Shown here one piece after another: positions 34,418 to 43,192 of a stretch of 64,000 nt of DNA. The DNA is taken from the NCBI RefSeq assembly GCF_001421965.1, contig NZ_LMLP01000001.1, positions 248,001-312,000 on the forward strand, given 5' to 3'. Numbering within the stretch: position 1 is the first letter of the stretch; each line of letters begins with the position of its first letter. The position numbers were made by a program, and so were the translations under genes. The notes below the pieces were generated by a model, which saw only the letters and a list, made by a program, of their open reading frames with translations, did not search any database and was not told the DNA's origin. Origin of the DNA: Sphingomonas sp. Leaf67 (GTDB lineage Bacteria; Pseudomonadota; Alphaproteobacteria; Sphingomonadales; Sphingomonadaceae).

Positions 34418-35323
34418 ATGGCAACTGGCAGCAACGTCCCGGCGACGATCCCGGCGCTCGGCGGCGAGGCGAGCCTCAACCGCTATCTTTCCGAAATTCG
34501 CAAATTTCCGATCCTCGCGCCCGAGCAGGAATATATGCTCGCCAAACGGTTTCAGGAACATGGCGATCCGGAAGCGGCGGCGCAGCTCGTCACCTCGCAC
34601 CTGCGTCTCGTCGCCAAGATCGCGATGGGCTATCGCGGCTATGGCCTCCCCGTCAGCGAACTGATTTCCGAAGGGAATATCGGGCTGATGCAGGGTGTGA
34701 AGAAATTCGAACCCGATCGCGGTTTCCGCCTCGCCACCTATGCGATGTGGTGGATCCGCGCGTCGATCCAGGAATTCATCCTGCGGTCGTGGAGCCTCGT
34801 GAAGATGGGCACCACCGCCGCGCAGAAGAAACTGTTCTTCAACCTGCGCCGGATGAAGTCGAAGCTCGACGCATTCGAGGACGGCGATCTCAGCCCCGAG
34901 CATCTTGCCAAGATCGCGACCGATCTCGGCGTGACCGAGGACGAGGTAACGTCGATGAACCGCCGCATGGCGATGGGCGGCGACACTTCGCTCAACGTCC
35001 CCATGCGCGAGGATGGCGAAAGCCAGTGGCAGGACTGGCTGGCCGATGACGGCCCCTTGCAGGACTCGGTCGTCGCAGAGGCGCAGGAGGCCGATGTCCG
35101 CCACGGTATGCTGGTCGAGGCGATGGACGACCTCAACGACCGCGAAAAGCACATCCTGACCGAACGCCGCCTGACCGACGATCCCAAGACGTTGGAAGAG
35201 CTGAGCCAGGTATACGGTGTCAGCCGCGAACGCGTCCGCCAGATCGAAGTCCGCGCTTTTGAGAAACTGCAAAAGGCGATGATGCGCCTCGCCGGTGATC
35301 GCCGGATGCTGGCCGCAGTCTGA
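34418..35323 (+). CDS. rpoH: RNA polymerase sigma factor RpoH (sigma-32)
   Basis: Heat-shock sigma factor, 301 residues from ATG 34418 with AAAGGGAG upstream. Region 2 is LVTSHLRLVAKIAMGYRGYG and YAMWWIRASIQEFILRSWSL; the RpoH box reads QKKLFFNLRR; region 4 ends with LEELSQVYGVSRERVRQIEV. Expected to direct chaperone and protease genes. Confidence 0.95.
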   Translation: MATGSNVPATIPALGGEASLNRYLSEIRKFPILAPEQEYMLAKRFQEHGDPEAAAQLVTSHLRLVAKIAMGYRGYGLPVSELISEGNIGLMQGVKKFEPDRGFRLATYAMWWIRASIQEFILRSWSLVKMGTTAAQKKLFFNLRRMKSKLDAFEDGDLSPEHLAKIATDLGVTEDEVTSMNRRMAMGGDTSLNVPMREDGESQWQDWLADDGPLQDSVVAEAQEADVRHGMLVEAMDDLNDREKHILTERRLTDDPKTLEELSQVYGVSRERVRQIEVRAFEKLQKAMMRLAGDRRMLAAV

Positions 35324-35379
35324 CGCGACAGGGGGGGGGGCGAGCCAAACCGTCCCCCTACTCGTCATCCCTGCCCCAA

Positions 35380-35455
35380 CCCCCAATCGTCATCGCAGCG
35401 CCCCCAATCGTCATTCCGGCACCCCCAATCGTCATCCCGGCGAAGGCCGGGATCC
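35380..35455. repeat. Tandem 21-bp repeats and REP palindrome
   Basis: Three copies of a 21-bp unit containing CCCCCAATCGTCAT lie at about 35380, 35401 and 35422. The last runs into the palindrome ATCCCGGC-GAAG-GCCGGGAT (35434-35453), the core of sphingomonad REP elements; a related core occurs near 63.8 kb. Preceded by a run of nine G at about 35332. Confidence 0.7.
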
Positions 35456-35653
35456 ATAACCCATGCCATCAACGGCTCATGCCACAACGCACACGTCACG
35501 CTCGGCCGCCCCAAACGTCGCGGCGGCGAAGACTGGTGCATCAGCTGCGACGATCCCGCCGCGAAATACAAGATCACCCCGCAATCGCATAACGCCCCCT
35601 TCGACAACAGAAGACCGCCCGTCCCCTTGCCCAACCCCGCCGCACCATCGTAG
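35456..35653 (+). pseudogene. Probable gene remnant downstream of the REP element
   Basis: One frame from the REP edge to TAG 35651 has strongly GC-rich third positions and reads like protein: INGSCHNAHVTLGRP, GGEDWCISCDDPAAKY and ITPQSHNAPFDNR, with a WCxxC motif. No ATG, GTG or TTG opens it and the coding-like part begins where the REP palindrome ends, so it may be the 3' end of a gene whose front was lost. Family not recognised. Confidence 0.35.
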
Positions 35654-35662
35654 CGAGCCACC

Positions 35663-36397
35663 ATGGCCGCCCGCACCACCCAACGCTCCCGCCCCAAACC
35701 CGCTACAGCCCCTCGCGGCGTAGGCCGACGCCTCACCGGCTGGGCGATCAAGGCCCTGCTCGGCTTCATCCTATTATCGGTGCTGTGGGTGCTGCTGCTG
35801 CGCTTCGTCCCACCGCCGATCACGCTGACCATGCTCGGTGACGTGCCGACCGGACACGGCGTCACCAAATCATGGCGCAGCCTGTCGAGCATTGACCCCG
35901 ATATGCCCCGCGCGGTGATCGCCGCCGAAGACAGCCGCTTCTGCGGTCATAACGGGTTCGATTATGCCGCCATCGCCAACGCCGCCCGCCGCAATGCACA
36001 GGGCGGCCGCATCCGCGGTGGCTCGACGATCAGTCAGCAGACCGCGAAGAACGTGTTCCTCTGGCAGGGCGGCGGCTATTTCCGCAAGGCCATGGAAGCC
36101 TATTTCACCGTGTTGATCGAGGCGCTGTGGGGCAAGCGGCGCATCATGGAAGTCTATCTCAACGTGGCCGAAACCGGGATCGGCACCTACGGCATCGAGG
36201 CCGGCGCACAGCGTTACTTCAAACACGGCGCGGCGAAACTCTCCGGCCGCGAAGCCGCGCAGATCGCCGCCGTGCTGCCCCTGCCCAAAAAGCGCGCCGG
36301 CATCGCGCCGACCGGCTTTACCGGCCGCTACGCCCGCACAATCGAACGCCGCATTGGCATCGTTCGCCGCGAGCGACTGGATCGCTGCCTCAACTGA
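35663..36397 (+). CDS. mtgA: Monofunctional peptidoglycan glycosyltransferase
   Basis: Polymerises lipid II glycan strands. The 244-residue protein has one membrane anchor (about 27-47, IKALLGFILLSVLWVLLLRF) and a GT51 domain with the catalytic Glu in VIAAEDSRFCGHNGFD, GGSTISQQTAKNVFL, and KRRIMEVYLNVAETG. No transpeptidase domain follows. Confidence 0.94.
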   Translation: MAARTTQRSRPKPATAPRGVGRRLTGWAIKALLGFILLSVLWVLLLRFVPPPITLTMLGDVPTGHGVTKSWRSLSSIDPDMPRAVIAAEDSRFCGHNGFDYAAIANAARRNAQGGRIRGGSTISQQTAKNVFLWQGGGYFRKAMEAYFTVLIEALWGKRRIMEVYLNVAETGIGTYGIEAGAQRYFKHGAAKLSGREAAQIAAVLPLPKKRAGIAPTGFTGRYARTIERRIGIVRRERLDRCLN

Positions 36398-36456
36398 ACC
36401 GGTTGCCGGTTTCGTTACCCCCAACAGGATCCCGAGCGACGGAAAAACAACCGACG

Positions 36457-36705
36457 TTACTTCGTCGCTCGTTCGACCGCGTCCCCGGCCTTGTCCGCTG
36501 CCGAACCCACGCTCTTCGCCGCCGACGTGACCGCACCAGTTCGGGCATTGTCGTTATTGGCGTTGTTCAGCAGGAAATAGGCACCGACGATGACCGCGAT
36601 CAACACGGCCAACCCGATGAGCAGCCCGCCGCCTGATCCACGCCGTTCCACGATCACGGTATGCGGCGCCCCGTTGGTGCTGGTTTCGATGCGATCCTGG
36701 TCCAT
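36457..36705 (-). CDS. Small single-span membrane protein
   Basis: 82 residues from ATG 36705. A polar N-terminus, the helix GLLIGLAVLIAVIVGAYFLL (about 30-50) and an Ala/Lys-rich, possibly helical tail ending DKAGDAVERATK. Family not recognised. It converges on mtgA and follows ybaB by 73 bp. Confidence 0.6.
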   Translation of the reverse strand: MDQDRIETSTNGAPHTVIVERRGSGGGLLIGLAVLIAVIVGAYFLLNNANNDNARTGAVTSAAKSVGSAADKAGDAVERATK

Positions 36706-36778
36706 GGACGATCTCCCAAAAGTTCGATCGCCCAAGAACCACCCGTCGAAGCGCTTGTTCCAGCAGCGTTCCGATCGA

Positions 36779-37102
36779 TCAGAACGGCAGCTTGAACCCC
36801 GGCGGCAACGGCAGGCCACTGGTCAGCTTCGACATTTCGGTCGAGCTCGCCGCATCCGCCTTTGCTCGCGCATCGTTGAACGCGGCGACGATCAGGTCTT
36901 CGAGCATCTGCTTTTCCGATGCCTGCAACAACGACTCGTCGATGTCGACGCCCAGAATGCGCCCCTTGGCCGATGCGCGAACCTTGACCAGCCCGCCGCC
37001 CGATTGTCCGTCGACCTCGATCGTGTCTAGGTTCGCCTGTGCCTTGGTCAGTTCGCTTTGCACGTTCTGCGCCATAGCCATGATGTCGTCGAGATTCTTC
37101 AT
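36779..37102 (-). CDS. ybaB: YbaB/EbfC family nucleoid-associated protein
   Basis: 107 residues, dimeric DNA-binding protein: MKNLDDIMAMAQNVQSELTK, then VKVRASAKGRILGVDIDESL and DLIVAAFNDARAKAD, ending in GLPLPPGFKLPF. Its ATG overlaps the dnaX stop, the usual dnaX-ybaB pairing; recR does not follow. Confidence 0.93.
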   Translation of the reverse strand: MKNLDDIMAMAQNVQSELTKAQANLDTIEVDGQSGGGLVKVRASAKGRILGVDIDESLLQASEKQMLEDLIVAAFNDARAKADAASSTEMSKLTSGLPLPPGFKLPF

Positions 37103-38739
37103 CGCGCGATACTCCCGTCGCTGCGTTGCCAATGATCGAGGGTGGCGTCCGGAAACGCCGCCAGTGCCGCCTGTACCAGCGGCGAATGCAAAACCTGTTC
37201 GCGCTCCGATTCCGCCTTGGCCGTTTCCTGCTCGCGCAAGGTGGGCGCACCCGCCCCCTCGCCGATCAGAACGCGCCAATGGCTGCCGGTGATCCCTTTC
37301 AGCGCGACTTCGACATCGCGGGTAAAATCGGCGGGCAGCGGTCGCGATCCGCTCAGCTCGATCAGGTTCGGCTCCAGCCGGATCATCCGCGCACAATTTC
37401 GGAACTGCGCCTCCAGCGAATGGCGGCCATGTTTCGACAACAGGTTCGCGACCTGCTCCATCGTCTCGGGCACCGGATCGACCGCGACTTCCGCCGCAGC
37501 CGGCGCAGACGGAGCCGTGGCAGGCGTCATCGCCGGCACCTGCCCCGCCGCCAGTTGCTTGGCTAGCGTCCCCGGATCGGGCAGCGACGAGGCATGGACG
37601 ATGCGCAGCAACGCCATCTCGCACGCCTCGATCGGCAGGGCGGCGCGCGAAACCTCCTCATGGCCCTTGAGCAACAACTGCCACAACCGATGCAGCATCG
37701 GAAACGACAACGCGCTCCACGCATCGAACGCGGCGCGTTCCTCGGCCGACTGGCCCGGCCCACGGTCCCCGCCGACCTTGACGATCGTCACCGCATGGAC
37801 GGTTTCGAGCAGCGTCCGCAGCACCGACGCCGGATCAACGCCCAGATCATATTGCGCCCGCAGCGCCTTGAGCGCCCCCGCCGCATCGGCCTTCAGCAAC
37901 AGGTCGAACAACGTCCGGATCGCCCCGCGATCGGACAGGCCCAGCATCTGCCGCACCGCATCGGCGCGCACGCCCTCGCCCTCCAGCCCGCCATGCGCAA
38001 TCGCCTGATCGAGGATCGACAGCCCGTCGCGCGCCGACCCTTCCGCCGCGCGCGCGATCAGTTGCAGCGCCTCCGGCTCGGCCTCGACGCCCTCCGCCTC
38101 GACGACCTTCGCGAAATGTCTGGCTAGCAGATCCGCCGGGATTCGCCGCAGGTCGAAGCGCTGGCAGCGCGACAGGACCGTCACCGGCACCTTGTGCACC
38201 TCGGTCGTCGCCAGCAGGAATTTGACGTGCGCGGGTGGCTCTTCCAGCGTCTTCAGCAGCGCGTTGAACGCCGGCGTCGACATCATGTGCACTTCGTCGA
38301 TGATGTAGATCTTGAAGCGCGCCGACACCGCGGCATAGCGCACCGCCTCGGTCATTTCGCGCACGCTATCGACACCATTGTTCGACGCGGCGTCGATCTC
38401 GATCACGTCGATATGTCGTCCCTCGGCGATCGCCCGGCACGGCTCGCACACCCCGCACGGATCGATCGTCGGTCCGCCCTGACCATCCGGCCCGATGCAA
38501 TTGAGCGCCTTGGCGATCAGCCGCGCGGTCGACGTCTTGCCGACCCCGCGCACGCCGGTCAGCAGGAACGCATGGGCAAGACGGCCGCGCTTGATCGCAT
38601 TGCCCAGCGTCGTGACCATCGCATCCTGCCCGATCAGCTGGCTGAACGTCTGCGGCCGATATTTACGCGCGAGCACGCGGTAAGGCTGCGCCGACTGCGG
38701 CTGTTCGGGGATGTCGAGGGCGAGGAAGGAGTCGGACAT
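37099..38739 (-). CDS. dnaX: DNA polymerase III subunit tau/gamma
   Basis: Clamp-loader ATPase, 546 residues. RKYRPQTFSQLIGQD, Walker A GVRGVGKTSTARLIAKAL, the zinc cysteines around DPCGVCEPC, Walker B/DExx YIIDEVHMMS, and sensor region TTEVHKVPVTVLSRCQRFDL. Domain III and a Pro/Ala linker lead to a C-terminal domain from about 430. No obvious slippery A-run for a gamma frameshift was noticed. Confidence 0.95.
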   Translation of the reverse strand: MSDSFLALDIPEQPQSAQPYRVLARKYRPQTFSQLIGQDAMVTTLGNAIKRGRLAHAFLLTGVRGVGKTSTARLIAKALNCIGPDGQGGPTIDPCGVCEPCRAIAEGRHIDVIEIDAASNNGVDSVREMTEAVRYAAVSARFKIYIIDEVHMMSTPAFNALLKTLEEPPAHVKFLLATTEVHKVPVTVLSRCQRFDLRRIPADLLARHFAKVVEAEGVEAEPEALQLIARAAEGSARDGLSILDQAIAHGGLEGEGVRADAVRQMLGLSDRGAIRTLFDLLLKADAAGALKALRAQYDLGVDPASVLRTLLETVHAVTIVKVGGDRGPGQSAEERAAFDAWSALSFPMLHRLWQLLLKGHEEVSRAALPIEACEMALLRIVHASSLPDPGTLAKQLAAGQVPAMTPATAPSAPAAAEVAVDPVPETMEQVANLLSKHGRHSLEAQFRNCARMIRLEPNLIELSGSRPLPADFTRDVEVALKGITGSHWRVLIGEGAGAPTLREQETAKAESEREQVLHSPLVQAALAAFPDATLDHWQRSDGSIAR

Positions 38740-38840
38740 TGCGGGTTTCTTAGCGGGTGGCGGCGGCAGTGTCGCCTGCTGGATGCGGTCACCCAGCCGT
38801 CACGCAACTCGCCCTCAACCTTCTCGGCGCATAGGCGCTA

Positions 38841-39056
38841 TTATTTTCGACGTAGAGATGGAATGAAAAGCACGATCACGACAGCAACGTACGATAGAAG
38901 GGAACACAGCAGTGTTTTTCCGACAATGTATGAAAAGGAAAACGGAGCGCCGAAAAATACACCAGTCTGCAACGCGATCAAAAACCATGTCATGACCCAC
39001 CAAAATAAGGTAAGTGCCACCACCCCAATAAATACGAGCGGCGACAGTCGCTTCAA
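38841..39056 (-). CDS. Small hydrophobic membrane protein
   Basis: 71 residues starting TTG 39056; an AGGAG ribosome site sits seven bases upstream, which decides the start. Two strongly hydrophobic stretches (VFIGVVALTLFWWVMTWFLI and YIVGKTLLCSLLSYVAVVIV) with Lys/Arg at both ends suggest two membrane helices. The gene is clearly AT-richer than its neighbours. Family not recognised. Confidence 0.55.
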   Translation of the reverse strand: MKRLSPLVFIGVVALTLFWWVMTWFLIALQTGVFFGAPFSFSYIVGKTLLCSLLSYVAVVIVLFIPSLRRK

Positions 39057-39197
39057 ATAAAATCTCCTTGGCTACAGAAAACCGCAAATACTTTAGGTTG
39101 CTGTTGACGGATGTAACGCACCATACCGACGCGTTCCCGTCATCCAGCCAAATACCGAACATTGATGGCAGTGCTCTTAGCGCTTTGGCAACTTACG

Positions 39198-41054
39198 CTA
39201 CGCCGCCAAAGCCTCCAACGCCTCGTTCGCCTCCATCCACTTCATCTCCGCCACCTCGATCTCGGTGTCGAGGCTCGCGCGCCGCTTCATCAACTGCGCC
39301 ATGGTCAGCTTGGCCAGCGCCGGCGTTGCCCTCCCCGCCATCGCCGCATCCAGCGCGTCGCGCTGTTCGGTCAGCCGCGCCAGATCGCGTTCGATCGCCT
39401 GCGCATCCTTCTTCAGCACCTGCGCCTTTTCGCGCGCTTCGGCGGCGGCCTTGCGGTCGTCCTTCTTGTTGGCCTTCTTTGCCTTTTCCTTCGCCGAATT
39501 GCCGAGGATCAGCGCGATATAATCGTCGATCGTCCCGTCGAATTCCTTCGCCGTCCCCTCGTCGACCAGCACCAGCCGGTCGGCGGTCGCCTCCAGCATA
39601 TGCCGGTCGTGGCTGACCAGCAGGACGCAGCCGGTATAGGCGTTGAGCGCCTGCACCAACGCCTCGCGCGCATCGACGTCCAAGTGGTTGGTCGGTTCGT
39701 CGAGGATCAGCATGTGCGGCGCATCGCGGGTGATGAGCGCCAGCGCCAGCCGCGCGCGCTCACCGCCCGACAGCTTGCCGACCAGCGTGATCGCCTTGTC
39801 GCCCGAAAAGCCGAACCGGCCGAGCTGTGCGCGCACCGCGGCGGGCGACGCGCCCTTCATCTGGCGCGTCATATGCTCCAGCGGCGTGTCGTCGGTGCTC
39901 AGTTCCTCGACCTGATACTGGGTGAAGTATCCGACCTTCATCTTGCCCGCGGCGTTCATGTCGCCGTCCATCGGTGCCAGCTGCGCCGCCAGCAGCCGCG
40001 CCAGCGTCGTCTTGCCGTTGCCGTTACGCCCCAGCAGCGCGATGCGATCCTCGGGATCGATGCGCAGGTTCAGCCGCTTGAGGATCGGCGTCTCGCTATA
40101 CCCCACGCTCGCCATGTCGAGCGTGATGAGCGGCGGGCGCAGCTCGCTGGGATCTGGAAAATCGAAGGTAAGGCTGGGATCCTCGGCCACTGCCGCGATC
40201 GGCTTCATCTTGGCGAGGATCTTCATGCGCGACTGTGCCTGTTTGGCGGTCGACGCCCGCGCCGAATTCTTGGCGACATATTCCTGCAACTTGGCGCGCT
40301 GCGTCGCCTGGTTTGCCCGGGCCGATTCGATCTGCGCCAGCCGTTCGGCCCGCTGCTTTTCGAACGCGTCATAGCCGCCGGGATACAGCGTGATCTTGCC
40401 CTGTTGCAGGTGCAGGATGTGGTCGACGACGTTGTTCAGGAAATCGCGTTCGTGGCTGACGACGACGATCGTCGCCTTATATCCTTTGAGGAAATCCTCC
40501 AGCCACATCACCGCTTCGAGATCGAGGTGGTTCGACGGTTCGTCGAGCAGCAGCACGTCGGGCTGGCTGAACAGCAGCGCCGCCAGCGCGACGCGCATCC
40601 GCCAGCCACCTGAATAGCTTTCCAGCGGCCGCTGCTGCATCTCCTCGTCGAATCCCAATCCGACCAGAATCCGCGCCGCCCGCGCCGGCGCACCATAGGC
40701 GTCGATCGCCAGCAACCGTTCGTGGATATCGCCCAGCCGGTCGGGATCGGTCACCGTCTCGGCATCGTGCATCAGCCGCGCGCGCTCGACATCGGCTTCC
40801 AGCACCGTATCGAACGGCGTCGCCTGTCCGGCGGGCGCTTCCTGCGCGACATAGCCGAGCCGCGACCCGCGCGGCATTTCCGCCGTGCCGTTGTCCGGTT
40901 CCAGCTGCCCGGCGATCACGCGCACCAGCGTCGACTTGCCGGCACCGTTGCGACCGATCAGCCCGACCCGGCTACCCGGCGGCAGTGCCGCACTGGCATT
41001 GTCGAGGATCGTCCGCCCGCCAAGGCGCACCGTAATACCGTTCAGATTGAGCAT
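39198..41054 (-). CDS. ABC-F family ATPase (YheS/Uup-like)
   Basis: 618 residues with two ABC domains and no membrane segment. First: LIGRNGAGKSTLVRVIAG, YSGGWRMRVALAAL, LLLDEPSNHLDLEAV. Second: LLGRNGNGKTTLARLLA, LSGGERARLALALIT, LILDEPTNHLDVDAREAL. The interdomain linker and a charged coiled-coil end (about 535-618) are typical of YheS/Uup. ABC-F proteins act at the ribosome E site to rescue or adjust stalled translation. Confidence 0.9.
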   Translation of the reverse strand: MLNLNGITVRLGGRTILDNASAALPPGSRVGLIGRNGAGKSTLVRVIAGQLEPDNGTAEMPRGSRLGYVAQEAPAGQATPFDTVLEADVERARLMHDAETVTDPDRLGDIHERLLAIDAYGAPARAARILVGLGFDEEMQQRPLESYSGGWRMRVALAALLFSQPDVLLLDEPSNHLDLEAVMWLEDFLKGYKATIVVVSHERDFLNNVVDHILHLQQGKITLYPGGYDAFEKQRAERLAQIESARANQATQRAKLQEYVAKNSARASTAKQAQSRMKILAKMKPIAAVAEDPSLTFDFPDPSELRPPLITLDMASVGYSETPILKRLNLRIDPEDRIALLGRNGNGKTTLARLLAAQLAPMDGDMNAAGKMKVGYFTQYQVEELSTDDTPLEHMTRQMKGASPAAVRAQLGRFGFSGDKAITLVGKLSGGERARLALALITRDAPHMLILDEPTNHLDVDAREALVQALNAYTGCVLLVSHDRHMLEATADRLVLVDEGTAKEFDGTIDDYIALILGNSAKEKAKKANKKDDRKAAAEAREKAQVLKKDAQAIERDLARLTEQRDALDAAMAGRATPALAKLTMAQLMKRRASLDTEIEVAEMKWMEANEALEALAA

Positions 41055-41261
41055 GGCGCGGCGCGTAGCATTTTTTGCCGCGTTTGCGAAGAGCGGCGCG
41101 AAACGGCTTTCCTACCCGCGCATCGTCCGACAGAATCACTGCCCGCCTGAACCCGACCCGCTCTTTGAAACGTCCGATCGCCCTTCCACAGCGCAAGCTC
41201 GGTCCGCCTGTGACAGCGACTGTTGCAAACGAATCGCAAAATAACGACAAACTGCGCTCGA

Positions 41262-41284
41262 GTGTGACTTTCGTGACCTTTGGC
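41262..41284 (+). repeat. 23-bp repeat, copy A
   Basis: GTGTGACTTTCGTGACC followed by TTTGGC at 41262-41284 recurs exactly, in reverse complement, at 63671-63693. It contains two TGAC elements 9 bp apart (GTGACTTTC-GTGAC). This copy ends four bases from the stop codon of the ligase gene, on the opposite strand. Confidence 0.75.
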
Positions 41285-41288
41285 TCGC

Positions 41289-42983
41289 TCAACCGGCCGC
41301 GAACAGTGCGCGCAACTCGCTCTTTACGATCTTCCCGTTCGCATTGCGCGGCAGGATCGTGTCGGAAAAGCGCACCGCTACCGGCACCTTGAACGCCGCC
41401 AGCCGGGCTCGCACGAACACCCGCAACTCGCTCTCGCTTGCGAAACAACCGGAGCACAGATGCACGACCGCCACCGGCACTTCGCCCAGCACCCGGTCGG
41501 GCACGCCGATCAGCGCCGCGTCGGTGACCGACGGGTGCGCGTACAGCACATCCTCGACCTCGATCGAATAGATGTTCTCGCCGCCCCGGATGATGATATC
41601 CTTGGTGCGGTCGACGATGAAGCAAAAGCCTTCGTCGTCCAGCCGCGCCAGATCACCGGTACGCACCCAGCCATCGACGAACGTCTCTGCGGTCGCCTCC
41701 GGACAGTTCCAATAGCCTTTCACGATCATCGGCCCGCGCGCCCATAACTCGCCGACCTCGCCCACCGGCAATTCGATTGGCGCGTCGGGTGCCATGATCT
41801 TCAGATCGGCGACCGGCACCGGCGGACCGCAGCTGGTCGGCCGGTTTAGATAGTCCTCGGCGCTATGCTGGGTGACCGTCGCCATCGTCTCGGTCATGCC
41901 CCAGCCATTGCCGGGCATCGCGCCGAACACTTCATGGATACGCCGCACCAGATCGGGTGCGGACGGCGCGCCGCCATATTGGATGATCTCCAGCGACGAC
42001 AGGTCGTATCGCTCCCGGTCGGGATGCTCCAGCAATTGCCACGCGATCGTCGGCACCCCGCCGGTTACCTGTACCCGCTCGCGTTCGATCAGGGCCAGCG
42101 CCTGCGCAGTGTCCCATTTGCGCATCAGCACCAGCGTCGTTCCGCTCGCCATCGCCCCCATCAGCGACGCGCTGCACGCGGTGACGTGAAAGAACGGGAT
42201 GACGAGCAACCCGACCTTGGGCCGGGGCACGGGCGGCGGCATCTCGCCCCGGCGAAGCTGCGCCCGCGCGGCGATATACGCGCTGGAATAAACGTTGGTC
42301 GCAAGGTTGCGATGCGTACCGAGCGCGCCCTTGGGCTTGCCCGTCGTGCCGCTGGTATAGAAGATCGTCGCATCGTCGTCGGGTGCGATTGCGACGTTGG
42401 GCAGCGCGACGTCGGGCAACGCCGCATAGTCCGCGCAACCGCCGATCACGGCCTCCAGCGCCCGCGCCGGTGCCATCAGCGGCGTGCGTGCCCGTGCCAC
42501 GATGACGGTTTCCAGCCCCGGCATCGCCGCATAATCGTTGCCGATCCGTTCGTGCCGCTGCCGATCGACGATCAGCATCTTGGCCCCCGAATCGCCGATC
42601 CCGAACGCCAGTTCCTGCGGCGTCCACCATGCGTTCAGCGGCACGCAGATCGCGCCGATCGCGACGATCGCAAAGAACGCGACCGGCCATTCGGGCATGT
42701 TGCGCATCGCCAGCGCGACCCGGTCGCCCTTGCCGATCCCGCTGTCCTGCAAATGCCTGGCCAGCGTCGCGATCGCGCGAAACTGCGCGTCGAACGTTAC
42801 CCGCTGATCCTCATGGATCGTCGCCAGCCGCTCGCCGTGGCTGCGTGAGAAAGCAATCAGTTGCGCAAGGGTTGCCGGAGCGTTCTTCCAGATTCGCGTC
42901 GGCACGCCCCGGATCGTCTCGGTCGCCATTTCGAACGGGGCACCCGGCGCGGTCAGCACCGCCTGTACTTGCGCAATCGACAT
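41289..42983 (-). CDS. Acyl-CoA ligase (AMP-binding, FadD-like)
   Basis: Activates a carboxylic acid to its CoA thioester with ATP. 564 residues from ATG 42983. P-loop-like IFYTSGTTGKPKGALGTH, NGWGMTETMATVTQH, WVRTGDLARLDDEGF, DRTKDIIIRGGENIYSIEVE and the catalytic Lys region ILPRNANGKIVKSEL. Resembles medium/long-chain fatty acyl ligases. Divergent from the fadB-like gene; the 209-bp gap holds shared control. Confidence 0.9.
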   Translation of the reverse strand: MSIAQVQAVLTAPGAPFEMATETIRGVPTRIWKNAPATLAQLIAFSRSHGERLATIHEDQRVTFDAQFRAIATLARHLQDSGIGKGDRVALAMRNMPEWPVAFFAIVAIGAICVPLNAWWTPQELAFGIGDSGAKMLIVDRQRHERIGNDYAAMPGLETVIVARARTPLMAPARALEAVIGGCADYAALPDVALPNVAIAPDDDATIFYTSGTTGKPKGALGTHRNLATNVYSSAYIAARAQLRRGEMPPPVPRPKVGLLVIPFFHVTACSASLMGAMASGTTLVLMRKWDTAQALALIERERVQVTGGVPTIAWQLLEHPDRERYDLSSLEIIQYGGAPSAPDLVRRIHEVFGAMPGNGWGMTETMATVTQHSAEDYLNRPTSCGPPVPVADLKIMAPDAPIELPVGEVGELWARGPMIVKGYWNCPEATAETFVDGWVRTGDLARLDDEGFCFIVDRTKDIIIRGGENIYSIEVEDVLYAHPSVTDAALIGVPDRVLGEVPVAVVHLCSGCFASESELRVFVRARLAAFKVPVAVRFSDTILPRNANGKIVKSELRALFAAG

Positions 42984-43146
42984 GCGCGGCCAGTCGGCCC
43001 CGATGGAAATCGTCGCTTCGCCTGCCTGCAAGACACCGCTCCTGTTCGCCGACCCTAGAATATCGGGTTTGCCCGATCGATCGCCTCCATGCAGGTTCTT
43101 ATTGATTATCCATTCCGCAAAGGCAATAGAATGCGGCAAACGCTTG

Positions 43147-43164
43147 CCGGTTTAGAATTACCGG
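43147..43164. promoter_or_regulatory. Dyad in the ligase/fadB-like intergenic region
   Basis: CCGGT-N8-ACCGG, with AT-rich centre TTAGAATT, lies 28 bases before the start of the fused hydratase-dehydrogenase gene and could be a repressor operator. A second dyad, CCGCA-N12-TGCGG, lies about 15 bases upstream of it. The ACCG/CGGT half-site also occurs, in the opposite arrangement, in the operator-like dyad at 52705-52720. Confidence 0.35.
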
Positions 43165-43192
43165 TATGGCAGAAGCTGGAGAAGGGCCGAAC

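Noticed and set aside
35365..35892. Minus-strand open frame with repeated DDDWG and RNDDWG segments
   Set aside because: The repeats are simply the translation of the 21-bp DNA repeats and the REP palindrome.
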